DNA of 41,868 bases from Clostridia bacterium (lineage in GTDB: Bacteria; Bacillota; Clostridia; Oscillospirales; Acutalibacteraceae). The notes under the pieces were generated by a model that made no database searches, was not told the origin of the DNA, and saw only the letters and a program-made list of their open reading frames with translations. The stretch spans positions 1-41,868 of the forward strand of contig JAFODS010000003.1 of assembly GCA_017380575.1 (NCBI GenBank), given 5' to 3'. The translations under genes and the position numbers were made by a program. Each line of letters begins with the position of its first letter. The stretch's first letter is position 1. Below, piece by piece: positions 8,692 to 16,967 of the stretch.

Positions 8692-9858
8692 ATGAAAGAA
8701 AAAATACTTTTTGTAATCCCATCGCTTCGCAGCGGAGGTGCAGAAAAAAGTCTTATTACGTTGCTGTCGCTTATGGATTATGAAAAATATGATGTCGATT
8801 TACTGTGTTTTAGGCGGGACGGACTTTTTTTCGACAAAATTCCTCAGGAAGTAAATGTTATAAAAGGAACTGAAGATTATGAGATGTTTGACGGCGATGC
8901 AAAGGTTGCAGTTAAGTATTTTATAAAAAAAGGTAAATTTTTATCTGCTTTTGATCGGGTAAAATATGCAAAAAGTTCTGCAACTGAAAACGAACGATGG
9001 AATATTCTGAAAAAGCAGTTGCCGAAACTGCACAAAGAGTATGACTGTGCAATTGGTTACCTTGAAGGAAATGCGAGTTATTTCGTAGCAGATGATGTTA
9101 AGGCAAAAAGAAAAATATGTTATGTACATAATGATTTCAAAAAGCTCGGACTCTGCAAAGAAAGAAATCGCGAAATCTTTGTAAAATGCGATAAAGTTGT
9201 TACGGTTTCGCAAGTTTGCCTGGATAGTCTTATGGATGAATTTCCGGAGCTTAGCGGAAAATTCACGGTGGTTGAAAATATAACGAGTCCGAAATTAATT
9301 AATAAATATGCGACAGAAGAAACACCGTATGATAGGGAACATAGTAAGTTTATTCTAACAACTGTCGGCCGATTGGCACCGCAGAAGGCAATCGATCTTG
9401 CCGTTAAAGCTGCTGCAGTTCTTAAAGAAAAAGATTATGCTTTTAAATGGTATCACATAGGTACGGGTGCCCTCAAAACAGAGATTGAAGGTTTGATTTC
9501 TTCACTCGGAGTTGAGGATGAATTCATTCTTCTTGGTGAAAGATCAAATCCGTATCCTTATATCGGTCAATGCGATATTTATGTTCAGCCTTCACGCTAC
9601 GAGGGAAAATCGATTGCAATTGACGAAGCGAAATGTCTTTGCAGACCGATCGTAACAACTAATTTTTCTACGGTTGCCGATCAGATTCAGGACGGCATAA
9701 ACGGACTGGTCTGTGAAATGAACGAGAGCGATATTGCCGCAAAAATAGAAACACTTTTAAATGATGCGGAGTTAAGGAATAAATTGACCCTGAATCTTTC
9801 AGAAGAAAAAACAGGAAACGAAGAAGAACTCGAAAAGTTTTACGCTATTTTAAGATGA
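8692..9858 (+). CDS. GT4 glycosyltransferase
   Basis: The 388-residue protein starts KEKILFVIPSLRSGGAEKSL, the usual nucleotide-sugar transferase opening with the GGAE turn. The C-terminal half has the TTVGRLAPQKA motif and an EX7E motif (YEGKSIAIDEAK). An in-frame ATG at 8674 overlaps the previous stop, but AGAGGTGA is placed 5-8 bp before the ATG at 8692, so that start is chosen. It would add another sugar to the lipid-linked oligosaccharide on the cytoplasmic face. Donor unknown. It is an internal gene of the operon, 13 bp from the next. Confidence 0.9.
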   Translation: MKEKILFVIPSLRSGGAEKSLITLLSLMDYEKYDVDLLCFRRDGLFFDKIPQEVNVIKGTEDYEMFDGDAKVAVKYFIKKGKFLSAFDRVKYAKSSATENERWNILKKQLPKLHKEYDCAIGYLEGNASYFVADDVKAKRKICYVHNDFKKLGLCKERNREIFVKCDKVVTVSQVCLDSLMDEFPELSGKFTVVENITSPKLINKYATEETPYDREHSKFILTTVGRLAPQKAIDLAVKAAAVLKEKDYAFKWYHIGTGALKTEIEGLISSLGVEDEFILLGERSNPYPYIGQCDIYVQPSRYEGKSIAIDEAKCLCRPIVTTNFSTVADQIQDGINGLVCEMNESDIAAKIETLLNDAELRNKLTLNLSEEKTGNEEELEKFYAILR

Positions 9859-9871
9859 AAGGAAAAGCCGT

Positions 9872-11032
9872 ATGTCGATTTTGATTATAATTCTGTTGCT
9901 GATTGTGCTGGTGATTCTTGGATTTGATTTTCTCGATACTGCACTCAACTGGTTCGGACGAATAAAAATCGGTACAATAACTGATGATAACGAGTGGAAG
10001 AAAACAACAGAAAAAGTAATTGAAAAATGGCTTGACTCCGGTACCCCGAAAGTACCGATCAATGAAAACAAGAGGCTTAAGCTTGTCAGCGGAATAAAAA
10101 ATATCGGCAAAGTTGAATCTACGGCATATTGGCAGGATGCAGCTGTACTCAAGGCAGCAGCGGCTGTTGGCAATATGGATGAAGGTGCGTTCGTTTTGCT
10201 TGACCGATACATAGACACCGATAACGGTGAATGGAAGATTAAACCCGAACGTATTGATTCCGCAATGCTTGCATATGAGCTTCTTTGTTGCGATTATATT
10301 GACAATGATCTGATTCGTCCTGCTATGGACTGTGTTGCATCTTTTCTTGAAGCTCTTTATAATGAGTACGGAACAGTACCGTATAATGTGAACGCGAGTG
10401 ATGTTCGTTTTGTTGATACGGTAGGAATGATTTGTCCGTTCCTTATGAAGTATGCAGTTGTTTACAATGAACCTCGTTTTGTGGACATTGCAATTGATCA
10501 GATAAAAGAATACCGCAAGTATGGTTTTGATAAAGAAACAAAAATCCCCTGCCATTGCTTCAATGTGCAGACGAAAGCTCCTCTCGGCATTTACGGCTGG
10601 GGAAGAGGCTGTGCCTGGTGGGCAATAGGTATTACAGACAGTCTGAAAACTCTTATGGAGAGTAAAACATATAACATTGAAAAGGTAATGCTTCTGAAAT
10701 ATTGCGTTGAGTTCATTACAGTGATGAAGAAATATCAGCGCGAGGACGGTGCATTCACCAGAATAATTTTTACTCAGTCACTTGAAGACAGTTCTGCAGG
10801 TGCTATGCTTGCGTATTGCTTTGCATATGTTTCAAAGCTTGCAGAAAGTGATGAGCTTGAAGATTGCTGCAAAAAAACACTCAGACATCTTAAAACCTGT
10901 ACCCGTCGCAACGGTGTGATCGATTATGCTCAGGGCGATACAATGGGAATCGGATTTTATTCGGATTCGTTGCGAGTTGTGCCTGCAGCACAGGGCTTTG
11001 CAGTAGCTGCAATAAAAGAAATAGATTTTTAA
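9872..11032 (+). CDS. Membrane-anchored GH88/GH105-like unsaturated uronyl hydrolase
   Basis: The 386-residue protein has one N-terminal membrane anchor (residues 2-20) without a signal cleavage site, then an alpha/alpha-barrel type domain. RFVDTVGMICPFL with D182 matches the catalytic-Asp motif of unsaturated rhamnogalacturonyl hydrolases, and YGWGRGCAWWAIG and DSSAGAMLAY match other conserved blocks of GH88/GH105. These enzymes remove 4,5-unsaturated uronic acids left by polysaccharide lyases. Finding one inside a biosynthesis operon is unusual; it may trim or turn over the polymer, or have a changed activity. AAAGGAAA precedes the ATG. The family call is from motifs only. Confidence 0.75.
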   Translation: MSILIIILLLIVLVILGFDFLDTALNWFGRIKIGTITDDNEWKKTTEKVIEKWLDSGTPKVPINENKRLKLVSGIKNIGKVESTAYWQDAAVLKAAAAVGNMDEGAFVLLDRYIDTDNGEWKIKPERIDSAMLAYELLCCDYIDNDLIRPAMDCVASFLEALYNEYGTVPYNVNASDVRFVDTVGMICPFLMKYAVVYNEPRFVDIAIDQIKEYRKYGFDKETKIPCHCFNVQTKAPLGIYGWGRGCAWWAIGITDSLKTLMESKTYNIEKVMLLKYCVEFITVMKKYQREDGAFTRIIFTQSLEDSSAGAMLAYCFAYVSKLAESDELEDCCKKTLRHLKTCTRRNGVIDYAQGDTMGIGFYSDSLRVVPAAQGFAVAAIKEIDF

Positions 11033-11046
11033 GGAGTTGATAAAAT

Positions 11047-11808
11047 ATGATTGATATTCACTGTCACATTCTTCCTGATATTGATGATGGAGCCCGTGAC
11101 CTTGAAACAGCAATAAGAATGTGTCATCTTGCACAGGCGAACGGAATCAAGCATATTGTTGCAACTCCGCACACAAACACGGTGGACAACATTGATCACT
11201 TCATTAAAACAAGAGATGAAAGATTACAACTTTTGCGTAAACACATCGCAGACAGGGGAATAGACATAAAGCTTTATCCCGGAGCAGAGGTTTTTGTTGA
11301 TGACGATATCTTTTTTGCAAACGATCTGAAGTGTCTTACAATAAACGGAAGCCGGTATATACTTATAGAATTCAATTTCAGAAATGTGCATCTGAGAAAA
11401 ATTTACGATTATCTTAATGAAATAATCGATATGGGTCTTGTGCCGATAATCGCACATCCTGAAAGGTATGAGTTCTTTCAGTTCGATTATGATGCTGTCA
11501 ATTCGCTCGCAAAAAACGGTGTAATTTTTCAGATTAATGCAACGAGTCTTGCAAGTCTTGACGGCTTACAGGAGTTTGAACTTGCTTATTCAATGGCATA
11601 CAACGGACTGGCATCCTTGATCGGTACGGATGCACACTCGCTGAGTCACAGAGCTACCAATCTTTCTGAAATGATGCGCTATTTCCCGCCTGACATCAGT
11701 CAGTATAATATGCAGATGATGGTGCATGATTCTGCAAAAGCGGTTCTGACAGATAATCCGATACCGATGGCGGAAAGAAGAGAAATACATAAGCGCGGAA
11801 GCTTTTAA
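11047..11808 (+). CDS. CpsB/YwqE-type PHP-domain tyrosine phosphatase
   Basis: The 253-residue protein shows the PHP metal motifs in order: IHCHILPDIDDG (H5, H7), ATPHTN (H42), PGAEVF, AHPERY and GTDAHS. It is the manganese-dependent phosphatase that removes phosphate from the tyrosine cluster of CpsD-type kinases and thus controls polymer length and amount. Its partner kinase is the next gene. AAGGAGTTGA lies before the ATG. It is the last gene before a new promoter, so phosphatase and kinase can be expressed at different levels. Confidence 0.92.
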   Translation: MIDIHCHILPDIDDGARDLETAIRMCHLAQANGIKHIVATPHTNTVDNIDHFIKTRDERLQLLRKHIADRGIDIKLYPGAEVFVDDDIFFANDLKCLTINGSRYILIEFNFRNVHLRKIYDYLNEIIDMGLVPIIAHPERYEFFQFDYDAVNSLAKNGVIFQINATSLASLDGLQEFELAYSMAYNGLASLIGTDAHSLSHRATNLSEMMRYFPPDISQYNMQMMVHDSAKAVLTDNPIPMAERREIHKRGSF

Positions 11809-11811
11809 CAG

Positions 11812-11840
11812 TTGACACGGATATTACGATATTTTATAAT
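11812..11840 (+). promoter_or_regulatory. Perfect consensus promoter of the CpsCD gene
   Basis: TTGACA (11812-11817), exactly 17 bp, TATAAT (11835-11840). It starts 4 bp after the phosphatase stop codon, giving the kinase its own strong transcription start. Confidence 0.85.
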
Positions 11841-11854
11841 AAGCCTGTTGTTTC

Positions 11855-11887
11855 AGGTGTACACCTCGCCGCAAGAAAAATGCGGCG
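11855..11887 (+). promoter_or_regulatory. Two-hairpin leader next to the CpsCD ribosome site
   Basis: The palindrome aggtgtacacct (11855-11866) is followed directly by cgccgca (11867-11873) pairing with tgcggcg (11881-11887) around an A-rich loop. The second stem ends 1-2 bp before the GGAAAGG ribosome site, so it could affect translation. No U-tract follows, so it is not a terminator. Confidence 0.5.
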
Positions 11888-11902
11888 GAAAGGATGGTAA
11901 AT

Positions 11903-13609
11903 ATGCAGGAATTGGATACCAATAAAAATATTTATTATAACGAGGAAGGTTCCGGCTTTGATGTAAGCCGTTTTGTGAAAAATCTTCTTAATAAAATATG
12001 GGCTATTTTGCTTGTCGGTGCAATTTTTGCCGCAGGCGGTCTTGCAATTGCAAAGGCTACATATGTCGAAGTTTATTCTGCCCAGATGACCCTTAGCTTT
12101 ATGCAGACAAAGATGGTCATTGTAAAGGATTATTCGGGAAGAAAGGACGCTCCTGTCGAGTATGAGGAGGAAACAGCGTTCTATGGTGCTAACGGTGTGC
12201 GGATATATCAGTTTCTTCTTAAGAGTGATGAGATGGTAGGAAGAATCCAGTCAAAGCTTAAAGAAAAAAATCCCGACAGCAATTACAGTAAGGGTGCAAT
12301 TGAAAGCAGTCTTAATATTGCAACAGTAGAAGAAGGTATTAACGGTTTCTTTAAAATAAGTGTTACAAGTACCGATAAGGCATATTGCGAACGTGCACTC
12401 AGGGTTGTTCTTGAAGAGTTCCCGGGATATGTCAGTGAGTTTGATGATTCAATTTCAATCAAGGTTATTAAAAATCCGTCAGCACCTGTTGTCACAAACA
12501 GCGATCAGGCTACGACAAATGCACTTTATGGCTTTATGATTGGTGCGGCTATCGTTGCTTTGATTATCTTTGTAATCACTCTTTCAACAAGCACTGTTAC
12601 AAGTCTTGAATATCTTCGCCGTGAGGTCAATGTCAAGGTGCTCGGTTCAGTGCCGTTGCTTGAAAAACAGGTCGGACTTTTCGGCAGAAAATCCAAAACT
12701 CCGCAGGGATCATTGCTTATTACAGACTCTTCAAAGGTCAGCTTTGCCTTCGTAGAAAGCTTCAAATCAATCAGAACAAAGCTTGAAAATGTTAAGAGCG
12801 AAAAAGGATACAAGGCATTCGTTGTTACAAGTACATATGAAGATGAAGGTAAAACAACGGTTGCGGTTAATATCGCCTGTTCTCTTGCACAGAAGGGCAA
12901 GTCGGTTCTTCTTATTGACAGTGACTTGAGAAAGCCTGCTGTTCTTCATGCTGTAGGTGTTAAGAGCGATACAACATACGGTCTTATTCCGATTATCAAA
13001 GGAACATCAACATATGTTGATTCAATCAAGTTTATCAAATCTCTCGGTATTTTTGTTTTGCCGACGGGCGGTATTTCACTTAAGTCAACCGAAGTTCTTG
13101 ATACTGAGAAAGTACGCAACGTTATTGAACAGGCTCGCCGTGAGTTTGACTATATTATCATCGACTCACCGCCGTCAAATGTTGTTACGGACAGCTTGGT
13201 TATTGCTCCTCTTGCTGACGGTATTATTTACAGCATCAGACGTGACTACGCTAAGGTTGCGGATATCAACCGTACGTTGGAGGAAATCCGCAGTGCGGAT
13301 ATCGACGTTGTCGGTGCAATCTTCACAATGAGCGGTAACGAAGAAAACAGCAGATACTACAAGCGTAAGGGCTATCTCCGTTACGGTGGATACTACGGCA
13401 GACGTAAGAGGAGAAACAGCGGTTACGGCAGTGGCTACGGTTACGGTAACGGCAACGGCTATGGTTACGGTTACGGCAATGAATATGGCTACGGCTACGG
13501 TGGCTATGGTTACGGCTACGGCGGATATGGCTACGGTTATGGCGGATACGGCTACGGACCGGGACCGGGTTCACAGAACAGCGAAGACAAACAGATAGAT
13601 AAAAAATAA
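11903..13609 (+). CDS. Fused CpsC-CpsD: chain-length regulator with BY-kinase and Tyr/Gly tail
   Basis: The 568-residue protein joins a Wzz/CpsC part (membrane segments at about 35-55 and 205-228 enclosing an external domain) to a bacterial tyrosine kinase. Kinase motifs are Walker A GKTT at 316-319, Walker A' LLIDSDLRKP with D339, and Walker B YIIIDSPPS with D421. The C-terminus carries the tyrosine cluster, then a GYGYG repeat region ending about 12 residues before the stop; about 23 tyrosines lie in the last 110 residues. Firmicutes usually split this into two proteins; the fusion resembles the proteobacterial Wzc form. Start 11903 is chosen over 11894 because GGAAAGG is correctly spaced only for it. 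It controls polymer length through cyclic phosphorylation with the preceding phosphatase. Confidence 0.93.
   Translation: MQELDTNKNIYYNEEGSGFDVSRFVKNLLNKIWAILLVGAIFAAGGLAIAKATYVEVYSAQMTLSFMQTKMVIVKDYSGRKDAPVEYEEETAFYGANGVRIYQFLLKSDEMVGRIQSKLKEKNPDSNYSKGAIESSLNIATVEEGINGFFKISVTSTDKAYCERALRVVLEEFPGYVSEFDDSISIKVIKNPSAPVVTNSDQATTNALYGFMIGAAIVALIIFVITLSTSTVTSLEYLRREVNVKVLGSVPLLEKQVGLFGRKSKTPQGSLLITDSSKVSFAFVESFKSIRTKLENVKSEKGYKAFVVTSTYEDEGKTTVAVNIACSLAQKGKSVLLIDSDLRKPAVLHAVGVKSDTTYGLIPIIKGTSTYVDSIKFIKSLGIFVLPTGGISLKSTEVLDTEKVRNVIEQARREFDYIIIDSPPSNVVTDSLVIAPLADGIIYSIRRDYAKVADINRTLEEIRSADIDVVGAIFTMSGNEENSRYYKRKGYLRYGGYYGRRKRRNSGYGSGYGYGNGNGYGYGYGNEYGYGYGGYGYGYGGYGYGYGGYGYGPGPGSQNSEDKQIDKK
13421..13558 (+). 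repeat. Coding repeat for the Gly-Tyr tail
   Basis: Near-tandem units of ggctacggttac/ggcggatatggc type encode repeated GYGYGG. Such DNA can gain or lose units by slippage in frame, changing the number of phosphorylatable tyrosines. Confidence 0.8.
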
Positions 13610-13620
13610 CAAAAAGAAAA

Positions 13621-13647
13621 ATCACCGATTCACTGAGAATCGGTGAT
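13621..13647. terminator. Bidirectional terminator between CpsCD and tcdA
   Basis: A perfect 11-bp stem (13621-13631 with 13637-13647), loop ACTGA. On the minus strand it is followed by ATTTTTCTTTTTG, a strong U-tract for tcdA; on the plus strand the tail is weak. The stem encodes the last residues of TcdA. Confidence 0.8.
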
Positions 13648-14343
13648 TTCGCTCTTTATAAGATCTTTGATAACTTCTCCTGCAATAATCAATCCTGCAA
13701 CACTCGGAACGAACGAAACGCTGCCCGGTAACGGCTTGCCGTTTTCTGTCAGTCCGTGCCTGATAGGCTCTTCTTTTGAGTACACAACCTTTACTTTTGA
13801 AATGCCGCGTTTTTTTAATTCATATCGCATAACCTTCGCGAGGGGACAGACACTTGTCTTGCTGATGTCCGCAACTTCAAAACGGGTCGGGTCAAGCTTG
13901 TTGCCCGCACCCATACAGCTTATTACGGGAACGTTTGCCTCTTTTGCTTTTTCAATCAACAGAAGCTTGGAGGAAACTGTGTCTATTGCATCAACGACGT
14001 AATCAAACTGACAGAAATCGATATCGTTTGCATTTTCGCTGTTGAAGAAAATTTTTTCAGCGTGAACCTCTGCATCGGGATTGACTTCAAGGCAATGCTC
14101 TGCGGCGACTGAAACTTTGTCCATACCGATAGTTTTGGTTGTTGCGACAAGCTGACGGTTAATATTTGTCTGTGAAACGACATCTCCGTCAAAAAGAAAC
14201 AGCTTGCCGATACCTCCGCGAACAAGAGCTTCAACTGTATATGAGCCGACTCCGCCGACTCCGAAAACTGCTACTGAGGAAGCCTTCAGTTTTTCAATAG
14301 CGTCTTTACCTAACAATACTTCACTTCTGTCAAAAATGTTCAT
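13630..14343 (-). CDS. tcdA: tRNA threonylcarbamoyladenosine dehydratase TcdA
   Basis: The 237-residue protein is a ThiF/E1-like adenylating enzyme. The nucleotide-binding loop FGVGGVGS is at 27-34, followed by the DxD and N-x-N-R-Q stretch (DGDVVSQTNINRQ) that contacts ATP. The overall pattern, with CMGAGNKLDPTRF and the C-terminal GSVSFVPSVAGL, matches TcdA/CsdL (YgdL) rather than MoeB or ThiF. It cyclises t6A37 in tRNA to ct6A. It is a monocistronic housekeeping gene. The ATG has a GGGGG-type ribosome site about 6-8 bp upstream and its own promoter. Confidence 0.9.
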   Translation of the reverse strand: MNIFDRSEVLLGKDAIEKLKASSVAVFGVGGVGSYTVEALVRGGIGKLFLFDGDVVSQTNINRQLVATTKTIGMDKVSVAAEHCLEVNPDAEVHAEKIFFNSENANDIDFCQFDYVVDAIDTVSSKLLLIEKAKEANVPVISCMGAGNKLDPTRFEVADISKTSVCPLAKVMRYELKKRGISKVKVVYSKEEPIRHGLTENGKPLPGSVSFVPSVAGLIIAGEVIKDLIKSEITDSQ

Positions 14344-14365
14344 AACAATCCCCCTGATTTTCTAA

Positions 14366-14394
14366 ATTATACCAATAAAATATTTCCTTTTCAA
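14366..14394 (-). promoter_or_regulatory. Promoter of tcdA
   Basis: Minus strand TTGAAA (14394-14389), 17 bp, TATAAT (14371-14366), about 22 bp before the ATG. Confidence 0.75.
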
Positions 14395-14395
14395 G

Positions 14396-14424
14396 TATAC
14401 ATGCAGTTAATTTTATGGTATAAT
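14396..14424 (+). promoter_or_regulatory. Promoter of the lysozyme gene
   Basis: TATACA (14396-14401), 17 bp, TATAAT (14419-14424). Its -35 box is one base away from the -35 box of the divergent tcdA promoter. Confidence 0.6.
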
Positions 14425-14456
14425 TGAACATAGTAAAAAATGGAGGAAAAACAAAA

Positions 14457-16286
14457 ATGTTGATGAAGAAAATCGGATGTGCGGTGATAGCCGTAATAAT
14501 GGTAATTCTTTGTCTGACGGTGCCTGCGTTAGCTGAAACTGACATTAAGCTCACAGACGAAGTTTATCCTGTCGAAATAATTGAAGGGAATACATTTTCT
14601 GTTTACGGAATAGTTAGCTCTGAAAATAATATTCTCGCTGTTACCATAGGCGTATATAATGCCAACGGTGAAGCTGAGTTTGAATATACGGGAAAACCCG
14701 GTGAAAAAGAATATAATATACATAACATTGACTACCTTCTTACGTTTTCAAAGCTAAAAGCAGGTGACTACGTTTACAAGATAGTTGTTTCGGATACAAA
14801 GGAAAGTAATGTTGAAATGCTCAAAAAAGAGTTTACGGTTGTTTCAAAGGACCATTACAATACGTTCCGGCTGACCGATGCGAACTATCCGACGGAAATG
14901 ACGGAAGGTCAGACATTCTCAATCAAAGGAACAGTTACATCAGATTATGTAATAACATCCGTCACATGTTCGGTAAAAAGTGCGGGCGGTACGGTTCAGT
15001 TTACAAAAACAACTAATCCTGCCTCTGAGTCATATTCTGTTGCGGGACTTGACAGATATATGACTTTCTCAAAGCTTAAGCCGGGTGAATATGTTTACAG
15101 AATTACTGCGAGTGATAAGTATAACACAAATGTTGTGCTTCTTGAAAAAAGCTTTGTTGTCAATGCTCTTGACAGACCTGAAGATGATTATGACGGAATC
15201 AAGTGGGATGTAATTGATATCTCAGTCTGGAACGAAATAACCTCATGGAGTAAAATTGCGGACAGCGTTGATGCCATTATTCTGCGAATCGGCTCAAGCT
15301 CAACTGCAAACAAGGCAATGAGAGAAGACAAGAAGTTTGCATCAAATTATGAAAATGCAAAGGCAAACGGACTGCCGGTCGGATGCTATTACTTCAGTGC
15401 AGCAACAACGGTTCAGGAGTCTGTCAAAGAAGCAGAGCTTGTTCTTGAAATTCTTAAAAAGTATGACTGTAAAATGGAAATGCCTGTTTACTATGATATG
15501 GAAACTGATGCACAGGTAAATCTTTCACAGTCTGCTGCAACAGCTGTTGCAAGAGCATTTTGTGAAACGATTGAAGAAGGCGGTTATTACACAGGAATTT
15601 ATTGCAACAAATTCTTTGCCCGCGATGAGCTTTATGCACACCAGTTGGCTGATTACCATTTCTGGATTGCACAGTATGCAAATAAATGTACATATGACGG
15701 ACCTTACGGAATGTGGCAGTATAGCGAAACAGGGTCGGTTCCCGGGCTAAAGGGAGACGTCGACCTTGACTACTGTTATTATGACTATCCGCAGATAATT
15801 AAAAACCTCGGTATGAGCGGTTATGACAAGGGTGAGGACAAGCCGATAGCAAAACCTTCGTTTGAATTTAAAGAGATTGATGGCTTTACTTTCAATGATG
15901 ATAGTTCAATCATCTACGGTATTGAATCACAGATGACAACACAGGATTTTACCGAAAAATATATTGAACTCAAGGACGGAGCAACCGTGAATTACACAAC
16001 GACAGTTGGCGGTTGCATAGCGACGGGAACGAAGGTGCAGATTGTCGGCGGTGACAAGATTCTTGCGGAATATGTAATTTCTGTTAACCGCGATACAGAT
16101 ATGAACTCTGTAATAAATTCAAGTGATGCACTGCTTGTTTTACAGTATTCAGTTGGTTCCAAGAGTCTTGGCCCTGCAAGAAGACTTAGTGCAGACAGCA
16201 CGAGGGACGGAAAAATCAATTCGTCTGATGCACTTGAAATTCTTACTTATGTTGTAAGCGGTGCAAAAGCGATACAGGTTGATTGA
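14457..16286 (+). CDS. Secreted GH25 lysozyme with two N-terminal repeats and a dockerin
   Basis: The 609-residue protein has a signal peptide (residues 1-28, ending PALA-E), then two homologous beta-rich modules of about 90 residues (each with DEVYPVE/DANYPTE, EG.TFS and LTFSKLK/MTFSKLK.G.YVY). A GH25 muramidase domain follows (about 245-450) starting DVIDISVWN, with the DxE pair at D347-E349 and WQYSETG near its end. A short linker region leads to a C-terminal type I dockerin (546-609) with two calcium-loop copies, DTDMNSVINSSDALL and DSTRDGKINSSDAL. It would cleave peptidoglycan. The dockerin implies docking to a cohesin protein. The ATG at 14457 follows GGAGG by 10 bp; the longer TTG start overlaps the -10 box. 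Confidence 0.92.
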   Translation: MLMKKIGCAVIAVIMVILCLTVPALAETDIKLTDEVYPVEIIEGNTFSVYGIVSSENNILAVTIGVYNANGEAEFEYTGKPGEKEYNIHNIDYLLTFSKLKAGDYVYKIVVSDTKESNVEMLKKEFTVVSKDHYNTFRLTDANYPTEMTEGQTFSIKGTVTSDYVITSVTCSVKSAGGTVQFTKTTNPASESYSVAGLDRYMTFSKLKPGEYVYRITASDKYNTNVVLLEKSFVVNALDRPEDDYDGIKWDVIDISVWNEITSWSKIADSVDAIILRIGSSSTANKAMREDKKFASNYENAKANGLPVGCYYFSAATTVQESVKEAELVLEILKKYDCKMEMPVYYDMETDAQVNLSQSAATAVARAFCETIEEGGYYTGIYCNKFFARDELYAHQLADYHFWIAQYANKCTYDGPYGMWQYSETGSVPGLKGDVDLDYCYYDYPQIIKNLGMSGYDKGEDKPIAKPSFEFKEIDGFTFNDDSSIIYGIESQMTTQDFTEKYIELKDGATVNYTTTVGGCIATGTKVQIVGGDKILAEYVISVNRDTDMNSVINSSDALLVLQYSVGSKSLGPARRLSADSTRDGKINSSDALEILTYVVSGAKAIQVD

Positions 16287-16294
16287 GGTTTAAA

Positions 16295-16963
16295 ATGGAA
16301 ATTGAAGAACTGATATATTTTATAGTTGAGATGATGGGTACCGTTGCGTTTGCAACGTCTGGTGCAATGGTCGCAATTAACAAAAGAGTGGACATATTCG
16401 GCGTTCTTGTTTTAAGTTCAATTACAGCACTTGGCGGAGGATGTATAAGAGATATTCTTATCGGTACTCTTCCTCCGAGAATGTTTTCGGACTACAGATA
16501 TGTTACTCTTGCCGTTGCGGTGGCACTGTTTGTTTTTCTCGTTGCCTACATTTTCCGTAACCATTATCAGAAAAGTCAGAAGATTGTTGACAGCGTGAAC
16601 AATGTTTTCGATGCTGTCGGGCTTGGAATTTTTACCGTTACGGGTGTTCAGGTGGCTATTGAATCAGGCTTTAAAATGAACGGTATTCTCGCTGTATGCC
16701 TTGGTGTTATAACGGGAATCGGTGGCGGTATTCTTCGTGATGTTATGCTAAGGGAAATTCCGTTTGTGCTCAAAAAACGTATTTATGCACTTGCTTCAAT
16801 TGCAGGCGGAATTGTTTATTACAATATGTTCCTTGCTAATATGGACAGGACGTTGTCAATTGTTGTTGCAGTTGCGGTTACTTTTGTAATAAGATTGTTA
16901 GCGACAATATTTAAACTCGACCTGCCGAGAGTTAAATTAAAAGAACCACAACAGGATAAATAA
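16295..16963 (+). CDS. TRIC-family (UPF0126/YicG-like) membrane channel protein
   Basis: The 222-residue protein has seven membrane segments made of two homologous halves. Each half has the glycine-rich signature: TSGAMVAINKR...GGGCIRDILIG in the first and TGVQVAIESG...GIGGGILRDVM in the second. This is the prokaryotic TRIC fold (PF03458), shown in some bacteria and archaea to conduct cations; transport of glycine or other solutes has been proposed for other members. ATG at 16295 has TGAGG about 7 bp upstream, overlapping the lysozyme stop, so the two genes are cotranscribed and probably coupled. No functional link to the lysozyme is obvious. Confidence 0.88.
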   Translation: MEIEELIYFIVEMMGTVAFATSGAMVAINKRVDIFGVLVLSSITALGGGCIRDILIGTLPPRMFSDYRYVTLAVAVALFVFLVAYIFRNHYQKSQKIVDSVNNVFDAVGLGIFTVTGVQVAIESGFKMNGILAVCLGVITGIGGGILRDVMLREIPFVLKKRIYALASIAGGIVYYNMFLANMDRTLSIVVAVAVTFVIRLLATIFKLDLPRVKLKEPQQDK

Positions 16964-16967
16964 AGAA

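Noticed and set aside
13421-13558. CRISPR-like array
   Set aside because: The repeats are short, in frame, without spacers, and encode GYGYG.
13323-13625. Minus-strand Arg/Ser/His-rich frame opposite the Gly-Tyr tail
   Set aside because: It is a mirror of the low-complexity repeat and has no ribosome site.
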